Positions 49,448-57,084 of a stretch of 64,000 nucleotides of DNA are shown piece by piece (the first letter of the stretch is position 1; every line of letters begins with the position of its first letter). The DNA is from DATBLE01 sp963841405 (GTDB lineage: Bacteria; Actinomycetota; Thermoleophilia; Gaiellales; Gaiellaceae): the NCBI GenBank assembly GCA_963841405.1, contig CAWJCM010000007.1:558001-622000 (forward strand). The letters run 5' to 3'. The position numbers and the translations under genes were made by a program. The notes beneath the pieces were generated by a model. It searched no databases. It was not told where the DNA came from and saw only the letters and a list, made by a program, of their open reading frames with translations.

Positions 49448-50434
49448 ATGAGAGTGCTCGTCACCGGCGGCGCCGGCTTCATCGGCTCCCACTTCGCGAA
49501 GCGGCTCGCAGCTGCGGGCGACGAGGTCGTCGTCCTCGACAAGCTGACCTACTCGGGCAACAGGGCGAACCTCGAAGGCGCCGACGTCGAGCTGGTGGTC
49601 GGCGACATCTGCGACGCGGATGGGCTCGCGGAGGCGGGGACGGGATGCGAGGCGGTCGTCAACTTCGCCGCCGAGACCCACGTGGACCGCTCGATCATCG
49701 GCGCCGCAGAGTTCATCGAGACCGACGTCCACGGGACGTACGTGCTGCTTGGCTGGGCGCGCGACGCGGGAGTCAGGCTCGTCCAGGTCTCGACCGACGA
49801 GGTGTACGGAGACATCCCGGAGGGCCAGCACTCGGTCGAGACCGATCCTTTGCGCCCGTCGAGTCCGTACGCTGCGTCCAAGGCGGGCGGCGACCTCCAG
49901 GTGCTGGCGGCGGTCCGCACCTTCGGTGTGGACGCGTGCATCACCCGCGCAGCGAACACCTACGGGCCGAACCAGTACCCGGAGAAGATCATCCCGCTGT
50001 TCGTGACGAACGCGCTCGACGGTGAGGCTCTGCCGGTGTACGGCGACGGGCGCCAGCGGCGCGAGTGGCTGCACGCCGAGGACCACTGCGGGGCGGTCGA
50101 GCTCGTCCTGCGCGAGGGGCGCAGGGGCGAGATCTACAACGTCGGCGGCGAAGAGCTCGAGAACATCGAGGTCACCCACCGGATCCTCGAGCTCACCGGC
50201 ACGGCGGAGGATCTGATCCGTTACGTCGACGACCGGGCCGGCCACGACCGGCGCTACTCCCTCGACGACTCGAAGGTCCGCGCCCTGGGCTGGTCGCCGC
50301 AGCAGTCCTTCAGCGAGACAGGGCTGGCCGAGACGGTTGCCTGGTACCGGGACAACCGGGCGTGGTGGGCGCCGATCAAGAGCGGCGAGTACCGCCGCTA
50401 CTACGATCAGCAGTACGGCGCTCGTCTCGGTTAA
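49448..50434 (+). CDS. rmlB: dTDP-glucose 4,6-dehydratase RmlB
   Basis: A 328-aa SDR enzyme, second step of dTDP-rhamnose synthesis. VTGGAGFIGSHFAKRL binds NAD, VSTDEVYGDIPEGQ holds the Thr-Asp-Glu trio, and SPYAASKAGGDL the Tyr/Lys. RAANTYGPNQYPEKIIPLF is diagnostic. ATG 49448 is confirmed by family start and by the box upstream. It completes rmlABCD, although separated from the others by the 3-kb cyclase gene. Confidence 0.94.
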   Translation: MRVLVTGGAGFIGSHFAKRLAAAGDEVVVLDKLTYSGNRANLEGADVELVVGDICDADGLAEAGTGCEAVVNFAAETHVDRSIIGAAEFIETDVHGTYVLLGWARDAGVRLVQVSTDEVYGDIPEGQHSVETDPLRPSSPYAASKAGGDLQVLAAVRTFGVDACITRAANTYGPNQYPEKIIPLFVTNALDGEALPVYGDGRQRREWLHAEDHCGAVELVLREGRRGEIYNVGGEELENIEVTHRILELTGTAEDLIRYVDDRAGHDRRYSLDDSKVRALGWSPQQSFSETGLAETVAWYRDNRAWWAPIKSGEYRRYYDQQYGARLG

Positions 50435-50462
50435 ATCCCTGTAAACCGGCGCCGCGTTCGGC

Positions 50463-50468
50463 TAGCCT
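50463..50468 (+). promoter_or_regulatory. -10-like hexamer TAGCCT before the SpoIID gene
   Basis: TAGCCT is only 3 nt before GTG 50472 but 24 nt before ATG 50493. A transcript starting about 7 nt downstream would exclude the GTG and favour the ATG. Confidence 0.4.
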
Positions 50469-50492
50469 GAGGTGCCGGCTCTGCCCGCGTCC

Positions 50493-51863
50493 ATGCCCAG
50501 CCGCCGCTTCGTCCTCGTCGCCGTCCTCGCTGCCGCCCTCCTCGGCCCGGCCGGAGCCAACCCGCAGGTCGTCAAGCCGGCAACGGTGGACGTGACCACC
50601 TTCGTGATCACCGGGCACGGCTGGGGCCACGGCGTCGGCATGGCCCAGTGGGGTGCGTACGGCTACGCGAAGCACGGCGTCACCTACAACAAGATCCTCG
50701 CCCACTACTACCCCGGAACCACGCTTGCGCCCGCCCCGGTGACGAAGATCAAGGTGCTCCTGGAGGAGGGCGCGAAGCGAGTGGTCGTCTCGTCTCCGGC
50801 CGCGTTCGAGGTCGAGGACGCTACGGGCGCTGTGCACCGGGTCCCGGCCGGCGAGCACGCGGTCGACCCGAGCTTCGGGGTCGCCCTGAACCCTGCTCGT
50901 CCGGCGAAGAGGCTGCCGGGGCCGCTCACCTTCCTCCCGGGGAAAGGCCCGCTGTCGCTGCGGAACCCGTACCGAGGCACCTTCACTGTTTTTTCCTACG
51001 GGAGAAATCTGGCCGTCGTGAACACGGTCGGGCTCGAGGGGTACACCCGGGGAGTCGTCTCCAGCGAGATGCCGCACGACTGGCCGGTGGAGGCGGTGAA
51101 GGCGCAGGCGGTTGCCGCCCGCTCCTATGCGCTGGCTCACCGACGCGGTGGCGCCTTCGACGTCTACAACGACACGCGCGACCAGGTCTACGGCGGGATC
51201 GCAGCGGAGACGCCCGTGGGCGACCAGGCGGTGGCGGGGACGAAGCGCCAGGTGCTGCTGTATGCCGGCAAGGTCGCGAACACGTTCTTCTTCTCGAGCT
51301 CGGGCGGCCGGACTGCCGCCGTGACCGACGTCTTCACAGGCGCGAAGCCGACGCCGTACCTGGTCCCGGTCCCCGATCCCTGGGACACATACTCGCCGTA
51401 TCACGACTGGGGGCCGGTGGTGGTCGCCGGCGCGGCCGTCGCCAGGCTGCTCGGGGTCTCGGGTGTCGATGCGCTTCAGCCGATACCTGCGAGCGGCCAC
51501 GCAAAGGCGGTCGTAGCCACCGGACGCAACGGCGCCGTCACTCTGCCGGCCTCGGACGTCCGGCGTGCGCTCGGGCTGCGCTCGACGTGGATGAGCGTCG
51601 GCGTGCTATCGCTGTCGCGTCCGGCAGGGGTCACGGCGCCCGGGGCGTCGATGACGATCAGTGGCACGGCGACCAAGGTGCCCAAGCCGGTCTTGGAGCA
51701 GCGGCCGCCGTCGGGCGGCCCGTGGCATCCCGGGCCGAGCCTGGCGCTGCAACCCGACGGCACCTTCTCGGTCGACGTTACTCCCATGCAGACGACGCAG
51801 TACCGGCTCTCATCCGGAACGATCAAGAGCGGTGTCCTGCAGGTGGTGGTCGCGGCCGCATGA
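50493..51863 (+). CDS. Secreted SpoIID/LytB-domain protein
   Basis: A 456-aa protein. Signal peptide residues 1-22 (RRFVLVAVLAAALLGPAGA). The SpoIID domain begins GHGWGHGVGMAQWGAYGYA and continues with LEGYTRGVVSSEMPHDWPVE, which contains the Glu assigned as catalytic in SpoIID lytic transglycosylases, AQAVAARSYAL, and FFSSSGGRTAAVTDVF. A C-terminal beta region (about 370-456) has a Pro/Gly-rich loop. In a non-sporulating actinobacterium this is a peptidoglycan remodeller. Its stop overlaps the subtilase start (ATGA). Confidence 0.87.
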   Translation: MPSRRFVLVAVLAAALLGPAGANPQVVKPATVDVTTFVITGHGWGHGVGMAQWGAYGYAKHGVTYNKILAHYYPGTTLAPAPVTKIKVLLEEGAKRVVVSSPAAFEVEDATGAVHRVPAGEHAVDPSFGVALNPARPAKRLPGPLTFLPGKGPLSLRNPYRGTFTVFSYGRNLAVVNTVGLEGYTRGVVSSEMPHDWPVEAVKAQAVAARSYALAHRRGGAFDVYNDTRDQVYGGIAAETPVGDQAVAGTKRQVLLYAGKVANTFFFSSSGGRTAAVTDVFTGAKPTPYLVPVPDPWDTYSPYHDWGPVVVAGAAVARLLGVSGVDALQPIPASGHAKAVVATGRNGAVTLPASDVRRALGLRSTWMSVGVLSLSRPAGVTAPGASMTISGTATKVPKPVLEQRPPSGGPWHPGPSLALQPDGTFSVDVTPMQTTQYRLSSGTIKSGVLQVVVAAA

Positions 51864-53332
51864 GGCGGCTCGCGATCGCGCTCGCCACGCTCGCCCTGGC
51901 GTTGCCTGTCGGAGCAGCCGGTAGTGCGGGGTTCGTTCCCAACGACCCGCTCGCAGCGCGGCAGTGGTACCTGAACGCGATCCACGCGTTCGACTTCTGG
52001 CCCGAGGTACCCGTCAACAACCTCGCGCCGGTCCGCGTCGCCGTCATCGACTCGGGCATCGACCTCGACCATCCCGAATTCGCGGGCCGGATCCTGAACG
52101 AGCAGAGCTTCGTCGGCGGCGACGTCACGGACCGGCAGGGGCACGGCACGTTCGTCGCGGGCATCATCGCTGCGACCCCGAACAACGGCTCGGGGATCGC
52201 CGGCATCGCGTTCCCGGCGCAGCTGCTGGTCGCCAAGGTCGTCCGCGCCGACGGAACGATCGCTCCCGCGGCGGAGGCGAAGGCGATCCGCTGGGCGGCC
52301 GACAACGGCGCACGCGTGATCAACCTCTCGCTCGGGGGCCTCCGCGATCCCCTCGACCCGGATCAGGACACGTACTCGGCCGCCGAGCAGGCCGCGATCG
52401 GCTACGCGTACTCCAAGGGGGCGGTGGTGGTCGCGGCGGTCGGGAACGCCGACGAGGCTCCGAAGACCCCCTGGCACTACGCGAGCTACCCGGCCGCGCT
52501 CCCGCACGTGCTGGGCGTCAGCGCGCTGGCTGCCGACGGGACGGTGCCGATGTTCTCGATCCGCGACAAGGTCTACAACGACATCTCCGCGCCGGGCGTC
52601 GGCATCGTCTCGACGTTGCCGCGGTCGCTGACCGTTTCTCACTCGGGCTGCGCCGACCAGGGCTACTCGGTCTGCGGTCCACCGGAGTTCCGGCCCGCCG
52701 ACGGCACCTCGTATGCCGCCGCCCAGGTGTCGGCGGCTGCGGCGCTGCTGATCGCGGCGCGGCCCTCGCTCTCGCCCAACCAGGTGATGTCGATCCTCGA
52801 GCATTCGGCCGACGACGTCAGCGCGGCGACCGGCTGCCTGCGCTGCCCGCTCGGGCGCGACTGGTACAGCGGCTGGGGACGCCTCGACGTGACGGCGGCA
52901 CTGAAGGCGCTCGCCGGGCCGCCACCGCCGCGCGATCGGTACGAGGGCAACGACGAGGCGGGCAACCAGGCGTTCAAGCTCTACGGCACCAGGATCGACG
53001 TCAAGGCGACGCTCGACTACTGGGACGACAACATCGACGTCTACCGCGTCCGGCTGCGCAAGGGCCAGACCATGTCCGTCTGGTTGCGCGGCCCGGCCGG
53101 CATGGACACGAACTTGATCCTCTGGCGGCCGGGGACGCAGGTGGTGGAGGCGCCGTCGATCGGCCAGCAAGCGGCGCTCCAGGCCTGGCGGCTGACGCAG
53201 TCGGCACACGTCGGGCCGAACGAGCACCTTCTCCACCGTGCCCGTGTCTCGGGCTGGTACTACGTCGAGGTCAAGCTGACGACGCAGGGCTCCGGGCAGT
53301 ACCGGCTGCACATCTCGAAAAGCTCCGCGTGA
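51860..53332 (+). CDS. Secreted S8 family serine protease (subtilase)
   Basis: A 490-aa subtilisin-like protease. Signal peptide residues 1-22. Catalytic Asp in VAVIDSGIDLDHPEF, His in RQGHGTFVAGIIAATPNNGS, Ser in DGTSYAAAQVSAAAALL; the oxyanion Asn is in VVAAVGNADEAP. There is no long propeptide between signal and catalytic domain. A C-terminal beta domain (about 360-490; NIDVYRVRLRKGQTMSVWLR, WYYVEVKLTTQGSGQYRLHI) looks like a PPC-type domain. Two CxxC-like Cys (CLRCP) lie near the end of the catalytic domain. It is coupled to SpoIID and to the LLM gene by 4-nt overlaps. Confidence 0.9.
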   Translation: MRRLAIALATLALALPVGAAGSAGFVPNDPLAARQWYLNAIHAFDFWPEVPVNNLAPVRVAVIDSGIDLDHPEFAGRILNEQSFVGGDVTDRQGHGTFVAGIIAATPNNGSGIAGIAFPAQLLVAKVVRADGTIAPAAEAKAIRWAADNGARVINLSLGGLRDPLDPDQDTYSAAEQAAIGYAYSKGAVVVAAVGNADEAPKTPWHYASYPAALPHVLGVSALAADGTVPMFSIRDKVYNDISAPGVGIVSTLPRSLTVSHSGCADQGYSVCGPPEFRPADGTSYAAAQVSAAAALLIAARPSLSPNQVMSILEHSADDVSAATGCLRCPLGRDWYSGWGRLDVTAALKALAGPPPPRDRYEGNDEAGNQAFKLYGTRIDVKATLDYWDDNIDVYRVRLRKGQTMSVWLRGPAGMDTNLILWRPGTQVVEAPSIGQQAALQAWRLTQSAHVGPNEHLLHRARVSGWYYVEVKLTTQGSGQYRLHISKSSA

Positions 53333-54207
53333 TCCGCGTCGGGGTGCAGTTGCCCGAGGTGGAGCGCGAGGCGCCCTGGTCCGAGTACGCCGCGATGGCG
53401 CGGGCCGCCGAGGCTGGCGGCTTCGACTCGATCTGGCTCGGCGACCATCTCCTCTACCGCGGCGACGGCCGGCCCGAGCGCGGGCCGTGGGAGGCATGGA
53501 CGCTGCTCGCCGCGCTGGCCGCCGTGACCGAGCGCGTCTCGCTCGGCCCGCTCGTCGCCTGCGCGAGCTTCCATCCTCCGGGCCTGCTGGCGAAGATGGC
53601 GGCGACGATCGCCGAGGTCAGCGGCGGCCGTTTCGTCCTCGGTCTCGGCGCGGGCTGGAACGAGACCGAGTACCGCGCGTTCGGGCTGCCGTACGACCAT
53701 CGCGTCTCGCGGTTCGAGGAGTCGTTCGAGATCGTGCGGCGGATGCTCGCCGGCGAGCGCGTGACACTGGCCGGGCGCTTCTGGCAGGCGGACGACGCGG
53801 TTCTGCTGCCGCGTCCAACTGGCCGGGTACCGCTGATGATCGGCTCGAACGGCGAGCGGATGCTGGCCGTTGCGCTACGGCACGTCGACCGCTGGAACAC
53901 GTGGTACGCCGGCTACGGCAATACGGTCGAGGGGTTCGCGGAGCTGAACGCGCGGATCGACGCGGCCGCGGAGCGGGCCGGCCGCGATCCGGCCGCGCTC
54001 GAACGCAGCGCGTGCGTGCTGGTCGAGCTCGAACAGGAAGCGGTACGCCGCCCGCGCTCCGACGAGGGCGTGGTGCCGGCGACGCCGGACCGACTGAGGG
54101 AGCACCTGCGCAGGCTGGAGGAGTCGGGCGCGGACGAGGCGATCCTGATCCTCCGCCCGATCACCGAGCAGTCGATCGAGGCGATCGGGTCGCTGCTGGC
54201 CGTGTAG
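53329..54207 (+). CDS. LLM-class (luciferase-like) flavin-dependent oxidoreductase
   Basis: A 292-aa TIM-barrel flavoprotein, F420- or FMN-dependent. GVQLPEVEREAPWSEYAAMA, GGFDSIWLGDHLLYR, VAAITERVSLGP-like LAAVTERVSLGPLVACASF and SGGRFVLGLGAGWNETEY are family hallmarks. The F420 cofactor is common in actinobacteria, but the choice cannot be read. GTG 53329 overlaps the subtilase stop (GTGA). Coupling to two secreted proteins has no clear functional sense. Confidence 0.85.
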   Translation: MIRVGVQLPEVEREAPWSEYAAMARAAEAGGFDSIWLGDHLLYRGDGRPERGPWEAWTLLAALAAVTERVSLGPLVACASFHPPGLLAKMAATIAEVSGGRFVLGLGAGWNETEYRAFGLPYDHRVSRFEESFEIVRRMLAGERVTLAGRFWQADDAVLLPRPTGRVPLMIGSNGERMLAVALRHVDRWNTWYAGYGNTVEGFAELNARIDAAAERAGRDPAALERSACVLVELEQEAVRRPRSDEGVVPATPDRLREHLRRLEESGADEAILILRPITEQSIEAIGSLLAV

Positions 54208-54254
54208 GCAAATCCTCTCCCGCCGCGCGACCGGGCCCCCTTCAGGCGGGCGTC

Positions 54255-54333
54255 TTAACAGTGCCTGGCACCGTAAAGACCCTGCATCTAGCCGGAAACC
54301 CGCCCATGTTCTTAACAGTGCCTGGCACGGTTA
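54255..54333. repeat. REP-like repeat pair, locus 2
   Basis: TTAACAGTGCCTGGCACCGTAA (54255-54276), followed by AGACCCTGCA as in locus 1, and TTAACAGTGCCTGGCACGGTTA (54312-54333). Both are near-perfect palindromes around GTGCCTGGCAC. They lie directly upstream of a RAYT transposase gene, the expected arrangement for REP elements. Confidence 0.75.
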
Positions 54334-54388
54334 GGAACGAATGTGTGACAACGGCGCCTCCGCCGTGGCGGAGGCCCGGTCGTCCGGC

Positions 54389-54394
54389 TAGCTT
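54389..54394 (+). promoter_or_regulatory. -10-like hexamer TAGCTT before the RAYT transposase
   Basis: TAGCTT ends 7 nt before the GTG at 54402, the same leaderless geometry as host genes. Confidence 0.45.
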
Positions 54395-54401
54395 CGACGT
54401 C

Positions 54402-54856
54402 GTGCCCCGCGTTCCCCGCTGCGCCCTTCCCGACGGGATCTACCACGTCTACGCACGCGGGGTCGCTGCGACCGCCGCGCCCCCTTTCCCGAAGACCGGG
54501 ACAAGCTGACCATGTTCGAGTTGCTCCCGGGCCTGCGGAGACGCGGGTTGATCATCCATGCAGCTTGCGTGATGTCCACGCACTATCACGGCGTCTTCGA
54601 AGGACGGCGGTCGAGGCTCTCGGCCGCAATGCAATGGCTCAACTGGTCGTACGCCCGCGCCTACAACGCCGCCCACGACCTGCACGGCCACGTCTTCTCC
54701 GAGCGATTCCAGACGCGGGTGATCGAGGACGAGGGCGGTCTGGAGCGCCGCCTCGACTACGTCCTCGCGAACCCGATCCGCGCCGGCCTCTGCGACACGA
54801 TCGAGGACTGGCCCTGGACGTACAGCCGCTCTGTTCCCGGGCTTCGCCGCTTCTAG
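54402..54856 (+). pseudogene. REP-associated tyrosine transposase (RAYT, Y1/HUH family), frameshifted
   Basis: From GTG 54402 the frame reads CALPDGIYHVYARGVAATAA and then runs into a stop. The next frame continues FPEDRDKLTMFELLPGLRRR, the HUH-type motif CVMSTHYHGVFEG (His-x-His), SAAMQWLNWSYARAYN, GHVFSERFQTRVIE and the catalytic Tyr in DYVLANPIRAGLC, ending WPWTYS. The switch is a one-base loss in CCCCC at 54481-54485; adding one C gives a full RAYT of about 151 aa. It sits beside REP locus 2. It may be intact if the loss is a sequencing error. Confidence 0.8.
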
Positions 54857-55482
54857 CCGAGGAGCCCGGCGAAGCGCGGGTCGTCGCGGAGTGAGGCGAG
54901 GTCGACGTCTTCGCGAGCCCACTCGGCGGCTTTCGGCTCGCCCGCGATCGCCTCGCGAAGATGCTCGAGCGCATCGTCCGTCTCGCCGAGCAGTGCCTCG
55001 GCGCACGCGAGGTTGTACAGGAGCACGCTCCGGTCCTCGTAGCGGTCGAGGGCCTCGGTCACGAGACGCTTCGCCTCCTCCGGCCGGCCCGCCTCGAGCT
55101 GCGCGAGCACGTCGCGATCCGCCTCCCACGCTCGCGGCATGAACGCTTCGTCAGGCTTCCCGCCCACCGTGAGCACGGTCGTCCCGGGCTCACCTGCCAC
55201 GGCGCCTCGTCGCAGCGTCGGGTCGCGCACGAAGACGATCTTCCCGGCAGGCCCGTCGACTTCTTCCTCGCCGATGGTGAACGTCGCTCGCCCGGCGGTG
55301 ACGAGGTAGAGCTCCTCGTGTCCTGTCGGAACCTCGTCGTGCTCGGGAATGACGACGTCGCCCGACGCGCGCGCGGCCCAGCTGTTGATCCCGAACGAGC
55401 GGATGTCAAGGGCGAGACGGATCGGCGCCCAGCCGTCGTCCCGGCGCAGATCGTCGAGCCGCGCGGTCTCGTAGCCGCTCAG
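54853..55482 (-). CDS. Cupin-domain protein with C-terminal TPR-like tail
   Basis: A protein of about 209 aa. A cupin barrel (about 40-125: EELYLVTAGRATFTIGEEEV, GKIVFVRDPTLRRGA) is followed by a TPR-like helical pair (RYEDRSVLLYNLACAEALLG, DDALEHLREAIAG). No ATG, GTG or TTG in frame fits the start; the coding signal begins at CTG 55482, which overlaps the acetyltransferase stop (CTGA). So either CTG is used or the frame starts further up inside that gene. Function unknown; a small-molecule sensor is possible. Last gene of the minus-strand sugar operon. Confidence 0.65.
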   Translation of the reverse strand: MSGYETARLDDLRRDDGWAPIRLALDIRSFGINSWAARASGDVVIPEHDEVPTGHEELYLVTAGRATFTIGEEEVDGPAGKIVFVRDPTLRRGAVAGEPGTTVLTVGGKPDEAFMPRAWEADRDVLAQLEAGRPEEAKRLVTEALDRYEDRSVLLYNLACAEALLGETDDALEHLREAIAGEPKAAEWAREDVDLASLRDDPRFAGLLG

Positions 55483-56123
55483 GGCAGCAGCTCCTCGTCG
55501 GGCACGTCGCGAATCTGCCGCGCGGGGTTCCCGACCACGACCGCGCGGGCGGGCACGTCCTTCGTCACCACAGCGCCCGCGCCGACGAACGCCTCCTCGC
55601 CGATCTCGATCGCGGGGCAGAGGACGGCACCGCCGCCGATGCGGGCGCCGCGCCTGATCGTCGGGCCCTGGATCAGCTCGTGCCTGCGCTCGGTACGTCC
55701 CATGTAGTTGTCGTTCGTGGTCACCACACACGGCGCGACGAAAACGTGGTCCTCGAGCGTCGAGTGGGCCGTGATGTAGGCGTCGGCCTGGATCTTCGTC
55801 ATCTCCCCGACGGTGGTGTCGTTCTCGACCAGGGAGCCCCGGCCGACGACGACGTCGTCTCCGAGCGACACCCGCTCGCGGATGCACGCCTGGTCGCCGA
55901 CGATCACCCGGGCGCCGATCGCCGTCCCGGCGAAGACGACCGCGCCGGCCGAGATCACGGTCCCGTCGCCGATCTCGCTCGGAGGGAGCTCCTCGCGCTT
56001 CGCGGTCGACCGCGGCGAGAGAACGGGCTGCTTGCCGACCACCGCGTACTCGAGCACCCGCACCCCGTCACCCAGCACGGTGCCGGGATGGACGACCGCG
56101 GTCGGATGGACATCAGCCGGCAC
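55479..56123 (-). CDS. Left-handed beta-helix (hexapeptide) N-acetyltransferase, WbpD-like
   Basis: A 214-aa protein with hexapeptide repeats from residue 5 to about 190 (HPTAVVHPGTVLGDGVRVLE, then GARIGGGAVLCPAIEIG, EEAFVGAGAVVTKDVPARAV). VGNPARQI closes the helix. Such enzymes acetylate the amino group of a UDP-sugar; WbpD acts on UDP-3-amino-GlcNAcA. GTG 56123 overlaps the Gfo/Idh gene by 11 nt. Context (oxidoreductase, dehydrogenase, epimerase) supports a diacetamido-uronic acid pathway, though the aminotransferase is not here. Confidence 0.82.
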   Translation of the reverse strand: MPADVHPTAVVHPGTVLGDGVRVLEYAVVGKQPVLSPRSTAKREELPPSEIGDGTVISAGAVVFAGTAIGARVIVGDQACIRERVSLGDDVVVGRGSLVENDTTVGEMTKIQADAYITAHSTLEDHVFVAPCVVTTNDNYMGRTERRHELIQGPTIRRGARIGGGAVLCPAIEIGEEAFVGAGAVVTKDVPARAVVVGNPARQIRDVPDEELLP

Positions 56124-57084
56124 GCAGCGAGTCCGTCAGTCGTTCGAGCGCCCCCACGACCATTGCGCCGTCCCGCGCCACCTTCCGCCGGTCGCCCTCG
56201 CCCTCGACCAGGCGCAGGAAGTGCTCGCACTCGAGCCGCAGCGGCTCCGAGGTCGGGATCTTCGGGATGAAGATGTCGCCGCTCCGCGTCTGCCACTCGC
56301 CGTAGGTCTCGGCGCGCTTCCACGGGGCCTTGTCGTAGATCGTCACCTTGCGCTCCAGCTCCATGTCGTCGAAGACGGCCATCTTGTCCCGGCCGACCAC
56401 GGTCAGGCGGCGCATCTTGTGCGGGTCGAGCCAGGAGAGGTGCATGTGCGCGATCTTCCCCGACGGGAAGCGGAGGTAACAGAAGACGACGTCCTCGACG
56501 CCGTCCTGGAGGAAGTCGCGGCCCTGGGCGATGGCCACCTCGGGCTCCTCGTCGAGCAGGTAGAGGATGACGGACAGGTCGTGGACGCCGAGCGACCAGA
56601 GCGCGTTCTCGTTCGCGCGGACGATGCCGAGATTCTGGCGGTTGCCGTAGACGCAGAGCACCTCGCCCAGCTCGCCGCCGTCGATCAGCTCCTTCAGCTT
56701 CTGGACGCCCGGGTGGTAGAGCAGCAGGTGGCCGGGCATCAGGACCAGGTCGCGCTCGGTAGCGAGCCGGACGAGCTCTTCCATCTCGGTGGCACGCATG
56801 GCGGGCGGCTTCTCGACGAGCACGTGCTTGCCGGCCTCGAGCGCCTGCTTAGCCAGTTCGTGGTGGGTGGGAACCGGTGTCGCGATCACGACGGCGTCGA
56901 GGGCCTTGTCGGCGAGCATGTCGGCGAACGTCGAGGTTGCCTGTGCATCCGGGTATCTGGTCGCGAACGCCGGAAGGCGTTCGGGATCCAGGTCCGAGAT
57001 CCAGGCGAGCTCGGCGAGGTCATCGAAGTTGCGCGCCAGGTTCGGCCCCCAGTAGCCGAGCCCGGCGACGCCGATCCGAGTCAC
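56113..57084 (-). CDS. Gfo/Idh/MocA-family oxidoreductase, WbpB-like
   Basis: A 323-aa NAD-dependent oxidoreductase. GVAGLGYWGPNLARNF is the cofactor loop, GKHVLVEKPPAM holds the conserved Lys of the EKP motif and WSLGVHDLSVILYLL the catalytic His. In P. aeruginosa the equivalent WbpB oxidises C3 of UDP-GlcNAcA. It overlaps the dehydrogenase upstream by 4 nt and the acetyltransferase downstream by 11 nt. Confidence 0.85.
   Translation of the reverse strand: MTRIGVAGLGYWGPNLARNFDDLAELAWISDLDPERLPAFATRYPDAQATSTFADMLADKALDAVVIATPVPTHHELAKQALEAGKHVLVEKPPAMRATEMEELVRLATERDLVLMPGHLLLYHPGVQKLKELIDGGELGEVLCVYGNRQNLGIVRANENALWSLGVHDLSVILYLLDEEPEVAIAQGRDFLQDGVEDVVFCYLRFPSGKIAHMHLSWLDPHKMRRLTVVGRDKMAVFDDMELERKVTIYDKAPWKRAETYGEWQTRSGDIFIPKIPTSEPLRLECEHFLRLVEGEGDRRKVARDGAMVVGALERLTDSLRAG

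Noticed and set aside
45538..49542. A 1334-residue minus-strand open frame opposite rmlD and the cyclase
   Set aside because: The plus strand carries clear RmlD, cyclase and ATPase motifs; the minus frame has low-complexity Arg/Glu/His composition and no motif.
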